Shown: positions 8,782 through 16,965 of the stretch, piece by piece | How positions within the stretch are numbered: the first letter of the stretch is position 1 | Layout of the letters: the number at the start of each line of letters is the position of its first letter | Assembly: GCA_017474515.1 (NCBI GenBank) | Contig: JAFVHN010000098.1 | Location: forward strand, 1-64,000 | Source of the DNA: Prevotella sp. | Lineage (GTDB): Bacteria; Bacteroidota; Bacteroidia; Bacteroidales; Bacteroidaceae | Direction of reading: 5' to 3' | Length of the DNA stretch: 64,000 bases | Made by a program: the position numbers and the translations under genes | Notes under the pieces: generated by a model | Databases searched by the model: none | The model's input: the letters and a program-made list of their open reading frames with translations, nothing else | What the model was told of the DNA's origin: nothing

Positions 8782-10830
8782 CTATTCCCATCCGGGGTTC
8801 TGCACCAGTCCGTAGCCTTTGTTGACTTCGGTGATGGGGAACGGTGAGAGATACCATTTCTTCACATCCTGCGAATTGGGGTCTTTGTCCCACATGACGC
8901 GGCGGCGGTTGAAGAGTTCAAACCGCATGTAGTCGAAGCGGCTGGGCTCCACGATGCCGTTGTCCCTGTGCTGTCCAATCCACGGGTTGTAGTTTCTCAC
9001 CCATTCTTTCTTACTGTTCTGAATGAGGCGGAAGGTGACCAGTCCGTGCAGCGGTTTGGTCATCCAGTCAGAACGCTTGTAGCGGCACATGTCGTAGTAG
9101 CGGTTGTTGCTCATGCCAAGTTCGCAAGCGCGCTCCCTGAGAATTTCCTCTATCAGGTTTTCCTTGTTGTGTGTAAGGTCGAGCTGTGCGTTCTTGTTGG
9201 CCAGTCCTGCCAGTCCCACGCGGCTTCTCACCACGTCAACCTGCTTGATGGCCTCTTCCAGCTGTCCGCACTGTGCCAGAGCCTCGGCATACATGAGGTA
9301 CATTTCGTCGAGGCTGAGATACACCCAGTGCATGAACTTGCGGTGGTATTCCTCGCCAAGGTAATACTTGATGAGTCCGAAGCCGTCGGCGAAGCGGGTG
9401 GTCAGCTGTTCCTGCAGTTTCAGCGTGTTGGTGGTCTCGTCGTATGATGCCACGCTTGTGAGGGCGTGCTCACCGCCTACCCACAGTTCATAGGAGTCTC
9501 CGTTGGGAGTTCCTGCCGTCCAGTCAAACTGCAGCGTTGTGCCGTTGACAAGTATGTTCTCGTAGAGTCGCGGGTCGCGTGAGGGTGTCTTGGTGATTGT
9601 TCCGCGATACTCCTTATACTGATAGAACAGTCTGCCGTTGGCACCGGCTATACGTCCTGCCAGCGAGTCCTTTTCCCAGTCGAAGGGTGTTCCGTCGCTC
9701 CAGGGGAACATTTCCATGTACTCGAATGTGGGAAGATAGGAGTTACGTCCGAGTCCCACCCAGCTCCACCAGGCGTATGTACCCTGTGAGCCGTAGACCG
9801 TTGCCACGCGAGTGGAGTGAAGCACTTCCTTGCTGCCCTGGTAGATGTAGCCCATCCTATAGGCCTGGCGGTAGCCGTTGGCATTTTTTGCCGTGGGCTG
9901 TGTGAGCTCATAATACCCTTCGGTGTTGAGCCTGTTGAAGAAGTCCTGGCAGGCCTGCAGTGCTCTGTTCCATCGGCTTGCGTCGTAGTTGCCGTACCAC
10001 ACAAGGTGCTGGTTCTCCGCCTCCGAGCCTCCATAATAGGGCTGGTCGGCGTTATAGAGCGGCGATGCGGCGAAGAGCAGAATCTTTGCTTTCAATGCCA
10101 TGGCGCTTGCTGCCGTCCATCGTCCGGTGTTGTTGGCGGCATCGGTGTCGGTTGTGGTGCCGTTGTAAGCCCAGCGCAGGTCGGGAATGGCCTCGTCGAG
10201 CAGGTTCACCATGAAGTTCACGGTTTCCTCCAAAGTGGCGCGCGGCAGTTCATAGGTGGACTCCATGCCGGTGTAGGTATGGTCAACGATGGGCAGTCCG
10301 CCGTAGTGGGTGAACAGGTCGAAGTATCGCGAGGCGATGAGTGCCTTGGCCTGTGCCTTCATGTTGCGCTTCTCGGCTTCGTCGATGCCCTCCACGCGGT
10401 CAATGTTTTCCACGAGCGTCCAGCCTTGTCTTACAGCCTCCCACACTTTGTCGCCGGTATAGCTGAAGAGGGGTGTCTGGTTGGCGGTCAGCGTGCCCGA
10501 ATAATAGGAGTTGTAGATGGCCGTGCCGTTCCAGTGGATTTGGTAGCAGTCGGTCAGCGCGTCGAATTTTCCGTAGTAGGGGTTCTGGCTGATGGGAATG
10601 CCTGACCTGTTGCTGTAGGGCAGTCCGTAATATTGCAGGGCGTAGATACCGGTGAGGAACTGACGGGCATATTCGGCGTTGACAAACACCGAGTCGATGG
10701 TCACCGTGCCTCCCGGGGCCTTTTCTATGAAAGCATTACCGAACTTTATCTCGTCGGTACACGACACGAGCGACGTTGCGGCCATCGTCAGTGTCAGTGC
10801 TCCAATTGAAAGTTTATGATGTAGTCTCAT
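8782..10830 (-). CDS. SusD/RagB-family nutrient-binding lipoprotein (first pair)
   Basis: This 682-residue lipoprotein has lipobox LVSC with Cys24. It is longer than the typical ~550-residue SusD, with inserts in the C-terminal half. TPR-type helices are evident (AKALIASRYFDLFTHYGG), the loop ALKAKILLFAASPLYNA is the common SusD signature, and the protein ends in the usual YGLVQNPGWE. It is paired with the SusC at 10852-14127, 21 bp upstream. It should bind a longer or more branched pectin oligosaccharide at the surface; the ligand is inferred from the neighbouring enzymes. Confidence 0.95.
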   Translation of the reverse strand: MRLHHKLSIGALTLTMAATSLVSCTDEIKFGNAFIEKAPGGTVTIDSVFVNAEYARQFLTGIYALQYYGLPYSNRSGIPISQNPYYGKFDALTDCYQIHWNGTAIYNSYYSGTLTANQTPLFSYTGDKVWEAVRQGWTLVENIDRVEGIDEAEKRNMKAQAKALIASRYFDLFTHYGGLPIVDHTYTGMESTYELPRATLEETVNFMVNLLDEAIPDLRWAYNGTTTDTDAANNTGRWTAASAMALKAKILLFAASPLYNADQPYYGGSEAENQHLVWYGNYDASRWNRALQACQDFFNRLNTEGYYELTQPTAKNANGYRQAYRMGYIYQGSKEVLHSTRVATVYGSQGTYAWWSWVGLGRNSYLPTFEYMEMFPWSDGTPFDWEKDSLAGRIAGANGRLFYQYKEYRGTITKTPSRDPRLYENILVNGTTLQFDWTAGTPNGDSYELWVGGEHALTSVASYDETTNTLKLQEQLTTRFADGFGLIKYYLGEEYHRKFMHWVYLSLDEMYLMYAEALAQCGQLEEAIKQVDVVRSRVGLAGLANKNAQLDLTHNKENLIEEILRERACELGMSNNRYYDMCRYKRSDWMTKPLHGLVTFRLIQNSKKEWVRNYNPWIGQHRDNGIVEPSRFDYMRFELFNRRRVMWDKDPNSQDVKKWYLSPFPITEVNKGYGLVQNPGWE

Positions 10831-10851
10831 TGTTTATACCTTATTATATTA

Positions 10852-13800
10852 TTAGAATCCAATCTTCAGGCTTGCTGTGTAAGTGCGCTGCAAAGGATAA
10901 GAGGGCGCGTTGCTGGCGCGTGTTTCCGGGTCACCCCACAAATAAGGCGAGAAGGTGAGGAGGTTGTAGCCGCTCAAGGCGAGCTGCAACTGGTTCATTC
11001 CCAGTTTCTTCATCAGCGGGAAGTGGAAGTCGTAGGCCAGCTGCACGGTCTTCAGGCGGAAATACTTGGAGTCTTTCTCGTAAAGGTCTGAACCGGCATA
11101 GTTCTGGTCGGCGTTAAGCCAGGTGGCGCGAGGATATTCTGAATCCTGCGAGGGATTGTCCTTTGTCCATGTGTGCTCCAGGTGATACTTCAGCAGTCCG
11201 CCGTAGTTGGTGTTGCCGGCAGCGGTGAAGGGACGGCGGAACACGTCGCTGATGACGCGGCTCACGTTCCATGCGCCGTTCATCTGCGCGTTGAACGAGA
11301 GGCCTTTCCATGTGAAGCCGAGTGTAAGACCGGCAATGTAGCGTGGGTCGTCGGTAAAGCCGGTGCCCACCACCATGTCGTTGCCGTCCACCTTTCCGTC
11401 CTTGTCCATGTCCACATAGACGGCGTCGCCGTATTCCAGTTTCCCCACGAACTGTTCGGGGAAGTCGGTGCCGAATTCTGCCTTGTAGTCGGCCTCGGCG
11501 CCTTCATAATAGTATTTCCAGAAGATGTACTGCGAGCGCGAGCCGATGCGGTGGCCGCGGGTGTACATATAGTCGTTCTTCTGCTGTGCCTGGCGGTTCA
11601 CGATGATTTCGTTGTCGTTGTTCGACAGGTTGAGCTTTGCCCAGTAGCGGAAGTCCTGGCCTATTTTGTCGTTCCAGTTCACCGACAGTTCCCATCCCCA
11701 GCTGTCCACTTCACCGAAGTTGGTGTAAGGCACGTCGAAGCCGAGGTATCCGGGCACGGTGCCGTCTTTCCAGAGAATGTCCTTTCGGTGCTCACGATAA
11801 TAGTCGAACGTGGTCTTCAGTCGGTCGTCAAGGAAGTAGATGTCCACGCCATAGTCCTGCTTGAAGGCTTTCTCCCAGGTCACGTCGGGATAGTTCTTGG
11901 CAGCCTCCACGGCGCCTTTCGATGTGGTGCCGTTCTCAATGCCGAAGTTGTAGCCGAAGGCACCCGAGTCCATGCCGGTTCTCTCGAGCAGTGCGCTCTG
12001 GTTGACGTTGTAGGGGTCGGCCAGGAACATGAAGCGGTTGCCGCCCACCTTGTCGTTACCGACGAGTCCCCATGAGGCACGCCATTTCAAGAAGCTCACA
12101 ATCTTTTTCAGGGGCTTCCAGAAGCTCTCGTCGCTCATCACCCATCCCACGGATCCGGCGGGGAATTTACCAAAGCGCTTGCCCGGTGCGAAGTTCTCCG
12201 AACCGTTGTAGCCGAAGTTCACCTCGGCCATGTAGCGGTTGTTCCAGTCGTAGGTGACACGTCCCACAAATCCCACGTAGGTGCGCGGAATGTCCGAATA
12301 GGTGCTGCCGCCGTAGTAGTATTCCTTGCTCTGGTTGTAAAGGGCCAGGGCTGTCACGGTGTGCTTGCCAAACGAGCGGTTGTAGTTGAGCGAACCCTCG
12401 GCATACCAGTCGCGGCCCTTGCCGTAACCATAGGCGTAGGTGGGTCCCACGTCGTCGCCGATTTTGCGGAACTGCATGGGCTGGGTGAGGGTGCGTATCT
12501 GCTTGTTGCCGTCGGCGTCGATGTATTCCTCGGTGATGGGATTGCCCTCGTCGTCGAGCTGTGCCAGCACCACGGGGTTATAGGTGGCCGCGCCACTGCC
12601 GGCGGTGATGGTCTTCGTAACGCCGAAGGAGCTGTTGTAGGAGCCTTTCAGCTTCAGCGACAGGCCCTTGGTGACAAAGTCGAGCTTCTGGTCCAGGATG
12701 AGGTCGAGCGACAACTTGTTGTTGTTCTGCAGGATGGCACCGGGGTTGTAGGAATAATAGGTCATGGGGGTGTCGCCGAGGAAAGGCAGCACCAGGCCGT
12801 CCATGTTGTTCGAACCCTCAATGGTGTTCACGATGTAGCGGCCGTCAACGAATCCGGGGCTGCAGAACGGCGTGCTCTGGTAGATGGCCTTGATCATGCC
12901 GCCGGCGCCCTGGCCGGTGCGGGGTTTCGACGAGTCGTCCACCTTACCGGCGATGTTGAAGCTCAACAGAGTGTTCTTGGTGACGTTGATGTCGAGGTTC
13001 GAACGATAGTTGAAGCGCTGGTAGCGGTAGTCGTAGTGGAAGTCGCGGTCGCCGAACTCCTTGAAGATACCGTCTTGTGTGAACATACCTGCGCTGATGA
13101 AGTACTTCACGCGGTTGTTGCCGCCGCTGATGTTCACGTTGTGCTGCGTCTGCAAGGTAACATCTTTCATGATGTACTCGTCCCATTTCATGCTGGGGAA
13201 GCGGATGGGGTCGGTGCCGTTGTCGAACATGCTGATGACGGCATCGGTAAAGGCTGCTTCGCGGCCGTCGTTGGCCAGCATCTGGTTGTAGAAGCGGGCA
13301 TACTCCGACGAGGTGACCTGCTCAACCATCTTTGTCGGCGTGAGTGCCGAGAACGAAGTGTTGACCGAAATCTTTGCCTTTCCCTCGGCACCGCGCTTTG
13401 TGGTGATGAGCACCACGCCGTTGGCACCGCGCACACCGAACACTGCCGTTGCCGAAGCGTCTTTCAGTACGGTGATGCTCTCAATTTCGTTCGGGTCGAT
13501 GTCCCACATCTCGCGCTCCACGCCGTCCACCTGGATGAGCGGTGATGAGTCCACCCACGTGGCCTGGCCGCGCACAAAGATGCTGGCGGCGTCGCTGCCC
13601 GGCTCACCGGAATACTGCACGGTGGTAACGCCCGAGAGCTGACCGGCAAGCACGTTGTTGACCGACGACACGGGGGTGCGCACCAGGTCTTCGCTCTTCA
13701 CCGAAGACAGGGCTCCCGTCACCGTCACTTTCTTCTGTACACCGTAGGCCACCACTTCCACGCCTTGCAGCGACACGGCATCGCTCTTGAGAACCACGCG

Positions 13801-14127
13801 CATGCCGTTTTTCGCCACGACGACCTCTGTCTGGTAGCCCACGTACGAAATCTGTAGCTTCTGACCGGCCTTGCACTTAATCTGGAAATTACCGTCAAAG
13901 TCGGTCACCGTTCCTTGGGAGGCATTGCCGCCAACGACAATCACCGTTGCTCCTATGACTGTCTCGCCGGTTTCGTCAACCACGGTACCGCTGATGACGT
14001 CCGACTGCAGAACATCCTGCGGCGCGGCATAACCCACGCTCACGCCCCCCACCGGGGAAAACGTGAGGGCCAGGGCCAAGGCTGTTGCCGATAGGAGCAT
14101 CCCTCTGTTAAACTGTTTGTAATTCAT
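10852..14127 (-). CDS. SusC/RagA-family TonB-dependent transporter (first pair)
   Basis: This 1091-residue outer-membrane transporter has its signal peptide ending near residue 35. A carboxypeptidase-regulatory-like domain (about 43-118, SGTVVDETGETVIGATV...) is followed by the plug (about 125-245), which contains IQVDGVEREMWDIDPNEIES and VLKDASATAVFGVRGANG. The beta-barrel continues to a C-terminal Phe. It is first in a five-gene operon (susC-susD-susC-susD-698-residue protein) and is the energy-dependent import channel. No TAnnTTTG promoter was recognised in the 301 bp upstream. Confidence 0.96.
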   Translation of the reverse strand: MNYKQFNRGMLLSATALALALTFSPVGGVSVGYAAPQDVLQSDVISGTVVDETGETVIGATVIVVGGNASQGTVTDFDGNFQIKCKAGQKLQISYVGYQTEVVVAKNGMRVVLKSDAVSLQGVEVVAYGVQKKVTVTGALSSVKSEDLVRTPVSSVNNVLAGQLSGVTTVQYSGEPGSDAASIFVRGQATWVDSSPLIQVDGVEREMWDIDPNEIESITVLKDASATAVFGVRGANGVVLITTKRGAEGKAKISVNTSFSALTPTKMVEQVTSSEYARFYNQMLANDGREAAFTDAVISMFDNGTDPIRFPSMKWDEYIMKDVTLQTQHNVNISGGNNRVKYFISAGMFTQDGIFKEFGDRDFHYDYRYQRFNYRSNLDINVTKNTLLSFNIAGKVDDSSKPRTGQGAGGMIKAIYQSTPFCSPGFVDGRYIVNTIEGSNNMDGLVLPFLGDTPMTYYSYNPGAILQNNNKLSLDLILDQKLDFVTKGLSLKLKGSYNSSFGVTKTITAGSGAATYNPVVLAQLDDEGNPITEEYIDADGNKQIRTLTQPMQFRKIGDDVGPTYAYGYGKGRDWYAEGSLNYNRSFGKHTVTALALYNQSKEYYYGGSTYSDIPRTYVGFVGRVTYDWNNRYMAEVNFGYNGSENFAPGKRFGKFPAGSVGWVMSDESFWKPLKKIVSFLKWRASWGLVGNDKVGGNRFMFLADPYNVNQSALLERTGMDSGAFGYNFGIENGTTSKGAVEAAKNYPDVTWEKAFKQDYGVDIYFLDDRLKTTFDYYREHRKDILWKDGTVPGYLGFDVPYTNFGEVDSWGWELSVNWNDKIGQDFRYWAKLNLSNNDNEIIVNRQAQQKNDYMYTRGHRIGSRSQYIFWKYYYEGAEADYKAEFGTDFPEQFVGKLEYGDAVYVDMDKDGKVDGNDMVVGTGFTDDPRYIAGLTLGFTWKGLSFNAQMNGAWNVSRVISDVFRRPFTAAGNTNYGGLLKYHLEHTWTKDNPSQDSEYPRATWLNADQNYAGSDLYEKDSKYFRLKTVQLAYDFHFPLMKKLGMNQLQLALSGYNLLTFSPYLWGDPETRASNAPSYPLQRTYTASLKIGF

Positions 14128-14428
14128 TTGAGATATTTAATTGATTTGTTAAAATGCAATTTCTATATTATTGACTTTGGAAATATTAAAGGAGTTCAGG
14201 AGCTAAAATGCTTTTAATGATGAATTCTTAGTTATGAATTATGATTATCTGCGGCAGCCTTTTTCTCCTTTTCAATTTTTAATGGAGTTTAGAAATTTAG
14301 GAGTTTAGTAGTTTAGGAGTTTAGACGTTACTGATGGCGGCAGCAAATTTTTCACTCTTCACTTTCCCCTTTTCCCTTTCCTCCCCCCCTTCGGGGGGAT
14401 TAGAGGGGGGCTCCCCACTCTTCATTTT
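14128..14428. other. Intergenic region upstream of susC
   Basis: This AT-rich region upstream of susC carries an octamer-type repeat (14283-14344) and a GC-rich C-run/G-run hairpin (about 14382-14410). No gene or clear promoter was seen. Confidence 0.6.
14283..14344 (+). repeat. Octamer (GGAGTTCA-type) dispersed repeat, copy A
   Basis: Degenerate repeats of GGAGTTTA are followed by GACGTTACTGATGGCGGCAG. The same octamers joined to GACGTTACTG occur at four other intergenic sites in this window. Confidence 0.6.
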
Positions 14429-15787
14429 TCACTCTTCACTCTTCACTTGAATATTAACCTTCTCCACCACGGTGTTTTCAATGAGCGAGGCATCGAATGC
14501 CCCCGCCTCGTCCACCACGTCGCAGTTGGCGAAACGAAAGTCGGTGAGGCGGTATTTGTCCGATTTCCCCACGTCGAAGAAATTCTTGCTTGTCACCCGT
14601 ATGCCGCTCAGCGTGATGTTGTTGCACTGCGACAGGGGCATGTCCTTGCGGTCCTCGGGCTTGAAGAACTGCGTCCATGGCCTCACTACGAGGAAACTGC
14701 CGCAAGAGCCCGTGAAGTCTTCCACCGTCACATATTCATAATGTTGCGGCGTGTCGGGGCGCATCTTCAGCCATAGCACGCGGTTGGCATCCTCTGCATG
14801 GCAGCGGCGCAAGATGATGTTGCGGTCGTGGAGCGACTCACTGCCCAGCGTCAGGCACCCGTGAACCTTTCCGTAGGTGCAGTCCTCAATGATGACGTTG
14901 TAGTTCGGACCGTTGTTCGGGTCCTGGTCGGCCCAGGTCCCCTTGCCGCCTTTCAGCACCACGGCATCGTCGTTCACATGCATGAAACACCCGTGCACCA
15001 GCACGTCGTGGCAGTAGTCAATGTCTATGGCATCGCTGCTGGGGGCACCGCGCTGCGGCTCCTCGGCAAACACGTTCTCCGTGGGCGCGTAGATATAGCA
15101 TCCCAGGAAACGCACATGATGGCTGCGATAGATATGGTTGGTCCAGAAAGGACTGTTCACCAGCCGCACGTCCTGCACCGTAACGTCAGAGCAGTTGCTG
15201 ATATAGGTAAGGCGCGGACGCATGGCTTCGAGATTGGTGCACTGGCGGTTGTACTGCCGGCGAATCCAAAACTCCTCCCAGTAGAGGTGTCCGTTGCCGT
15301 CGATGGTTCCCGGGCCGCTGATGGTGAACCCGTTGAGGCCGTCGGCGTTCACCAGGGCGGCGAAATACTTGATGCTCTGACCCTCCATGCGGCTGTCCAT
15401 GAGCCGGAAGTCGCGGATGCGGTCGCTGCCTTTCAGCCGTCCGCCCTCAGCCACGCGCAGGTGAGTGCCCTGTCGGAAGAAGAGCGATCCGCTGAGGAAG
15501 GTGCCCCTGGGCACCACCACCACGCCGCCGCCCTCGCTGGCCGCCAAGTCTATCACGCGCTGGATGGCCGCCGTCTGCACCGTCAACGTGTCGTCGGCAC
15601 GCACACCGTAGTCGGTAATCACATATTGCCGGCCCGCCATAGCCATGTCCACGCGCGTGGTATCGCTGAACCAGGCGGGGATGGGTGTGCCGTCGGGGAA
15701 TGTGGGAACGGCAGACTTCTTCTTGCCCTTCGCACCCGAAGAAACGGCCACGAGGACAAGCAAAAATGCCAGAAATAGTTTTCTCAT
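14429..15787 (-). CDS. GH28 polygalacturonase / rhamnogalacturonan hydrolase-type enzyme
   Basis: This 452-residue right-handed beta-helix enzyme is started at the ATG at 15787, because a signal peptide (RKLFLAFLLVLVAVSSGAKG) begins there; the longer frame adds an unlikely 31-residue leader. The GH28 catalytic signatures are visible: SSDAIDID near 252, NDDAVVLKGG near 270, VHGCLTLGSE near 309 and the R-x-K type motif RVLWLKMR near 339. It hydrolyses alpha-1,4 bonds of galacturonan, or possibly rhamnogalacturonan backbone, and is probably periplasmic because it lacks the C-terminal tail. It stands alone between two intergenic regions. A TAATTTTG element lies about 80 bp upstream. Confidence 0.9.
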   Translation of the reverse strand: MRKLFLAFLLVLVAVSSGAKGKKKSAVPTFPDGTPIPAWFSDTTRVDMAMAGRQYVITDYGVRADDTLTVQTAAIQRVIDLAASEGGGVVVVPRGTFLSGSLFFRQGTHLRVAEGGRLKGSDRIRDFRLMDSRMEGQSIKYFAALVNADGLNGFTISGPGTIDGNGHLYWEEFWIRRQYNRQCTNLEAMRPRLTYISNCSDVTVQDVRLVNSPFWTNHIYRSHHVRFLGCYIYAPTENVFAEEPQRGAPSSDAIDIDYCHDVLVHGCFMHVNDDAVVLKGGKGTWADQDPNNGPNYNVIIEDCTYGKVHGCLTLGSESLHDRNIILRRCHAEDANRVLWLKMRPDTPQHYEYVTVEDFTGSCGSFLVVRPWTQFFKPEDRKDMPLSQCNNITLSGIRVTSKNFFDVGKSDKYRLTDFRFANCDVVDEAGAFDASLIENTVVEKVNIQVKSEE

Positions 15788-15867
15788 CAGGTTCTCAGTA
15801 ATAGCATTATTCTGCGCACGCAATGGCAAAACAGCCTGTGCTGAAAAGCGCAGTATCAAATTTTTTG

Positions 15868-15875
15868 CAAAATTA
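15868..15875 (-). promoter_or_regulatory. Possible -7 element of the GH28 gene
   Basis: TAATTTTG on the minus strand fits the Bacteroidetes -7 box and is identical to those before the AraC and PL11 genes. No TTTG is found at the usual spacing upstream, so the promoter may need an activator. Confidence 0.35.
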
Positions 15876-16040
15876 ACCATTATTTGCCGCAGTGTATCAT
15901 AATTTTTGATTATTCACATTTGTTTTTTGGCTAAAACGCCTTTCTGCTTTGCCACGCACAGGGCGGAAAGCCACGAATTCACATGGTTTTTTCTGCCACA
16001 TATTTAATTTGTGAGGGATAGCGTACCGGGTAAAAATTGA

Positions 16041-16244
16041 TAAAAAATCTTGACAAAATCGACGTTTTTTCGAGGGTTTTGTAAGTTATTGAATTCCAAC
16101 AGTTTACAAATTAGTCGTGGTTTGTCCGCAAATCTTGGGGAGAGAATTGGCAAATTTCTCCTCTCAAACTGCCAAATCTCTCCCCGAAATTTGCGGTCAA
16201 GCCTCTTGGGACGAGTGAAAATCATTGAAAAATCTTGACAAAAC
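16041..16244 (+). repeat. ~200-bp palindromic dispersed repeat, copy 1
   Basis: The element begins and ends with AAAAATCTTGACAAAA in direct orientation. It contains an imperfect ~30-bp stem (about 16120-16150 with 16171-16200) built on TTGACCGCAAATTTC and its complement. Related copies lie at 29733, 43598 and 52981. Confidence 0.7.
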
Positions 16245-16338
16245 GAGATGTTGTTTTGCCTGGCCTTATTGTTGTCAAGAGTTTTTTGTATTTATGAACT
16301 TACGAACTCCTGAACTCCATCAACTTGAGAAAGTTGAG

Positions 16339-16839
16339 TCAGTAATCATAATTGTAGAGGGCGATGGTGAGGAGGGTGCACATTGCCTCGTCACCGGTGA
16401 AGTTGCGCAGGCTCTTGCCGTAGAGCCGTTCCATGTAGTCGATGGAACGGCTGCTGCGGCTGGCATCGCGGCATTTCTTCTGCAGTTCCTCTGCCGCCCA
16501 TTTGAAGCATGGCCACCGGCTGCTGCCGTCGGAGCCGCAACGTGTGGTGATTTTCGTGAAGTGCTCGTCGCCGTCCACGTCGATGTCGATGGTGCAGGTG
16601 TAGGTGCCTCCGAAGATGGCGCTCAGTATGCCACCCGACTCAAAAGATGCCTTCAGAGTGACGCGGTCGCTGGAAATCTGTTTCACCTCAACGCCGTTGA
16701 ACTCGCTGGCGTTGGGGTGGGTGTAGTAGAAGAAATTCTGCACATAACGTTCGGTGAAGAAGCTTCTTAGTTTCCGGGTGCTTTGTGCCGGTGCTGTCAA
16801 GGTTGTTGTGAGCAGCAGGGCGAAGATTATTAGTTTCAT
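16339..16839 (-). CDS. Small exported protein of unknown function
   Basis: This 166-residue protein starts at the ATG at 16839, where a signal peptide begins (KLIIFALLLTTTLTAPAQ). The remainder is about 145 residues with a beta-rich centre (ESGGILSAIFGGTYTCTIDI) and a helical C-terminus (WAAEELQKKCRDASRSSRSI). I do not recognise the family. It lies on the same strand between GH28 and the pectate lyase, and its start is 126 bp from the lyase stop. It has none of the C-terminal tail seen in the large secreted proteins. It is retained as real because of the clean signal peptide and protein-like composition. Confidence 0.6.
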   Translation of the reverse strand: MKLIIFALLLTTTLTAPAQSTRKLRSFFTERYVQNFFYYTHPNASEFNGVEVKQISSDRVTLKASFESGGILSAIFGGTYTCTIDIDVDGDEHFTKITTRCGSDGSSRWPCFKWAAEELQKKCRDASRSSRSIDYMERLYGKSLRNFTGDEAMCTLLTIALYNYDY

Positions 16840-16886
16840 ATAAAAGGTGAAAAGTTGAAAAGGTGAAAAAATGAAATAGGCTGTCG

Positions 16887-16924
16887 CCATCAGTAACGTC
16901 TGAACTCCTGAACTCCTGAACTAC
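16887..16924 (-). repeat. Octamer dispersed repeat, copy B
   Basis: CAGTAACGTC followed by tandem TGAACTCC octamers, the reverse complement of the copy A arrangement. It sits between the pectate lyase stop and the start of the small exported protein. Confidence 0.6.
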
Positions 16925-16965
16925 AAAAGCGAAGAGTGCCATTTATAGGAGGTGAAAGGCCGGGG

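Larger units (their letters stand above)
15788..16338. other. Intergenic region with palindromic repeat, copy 1
   Basis: This AT-rich region holds the probable GH28 promoter and copy 1 of the ~200-bp palindromic repeat. A short octamer fragment lies near 16298-16319. No gene was seen. Confidence 0.6.

Noticed and set aside
15788..15880. Upstream start for the GH28 gene
   Set aside because: It adds 31 residues before a typical signal peptide and crosses the probable promoter element.
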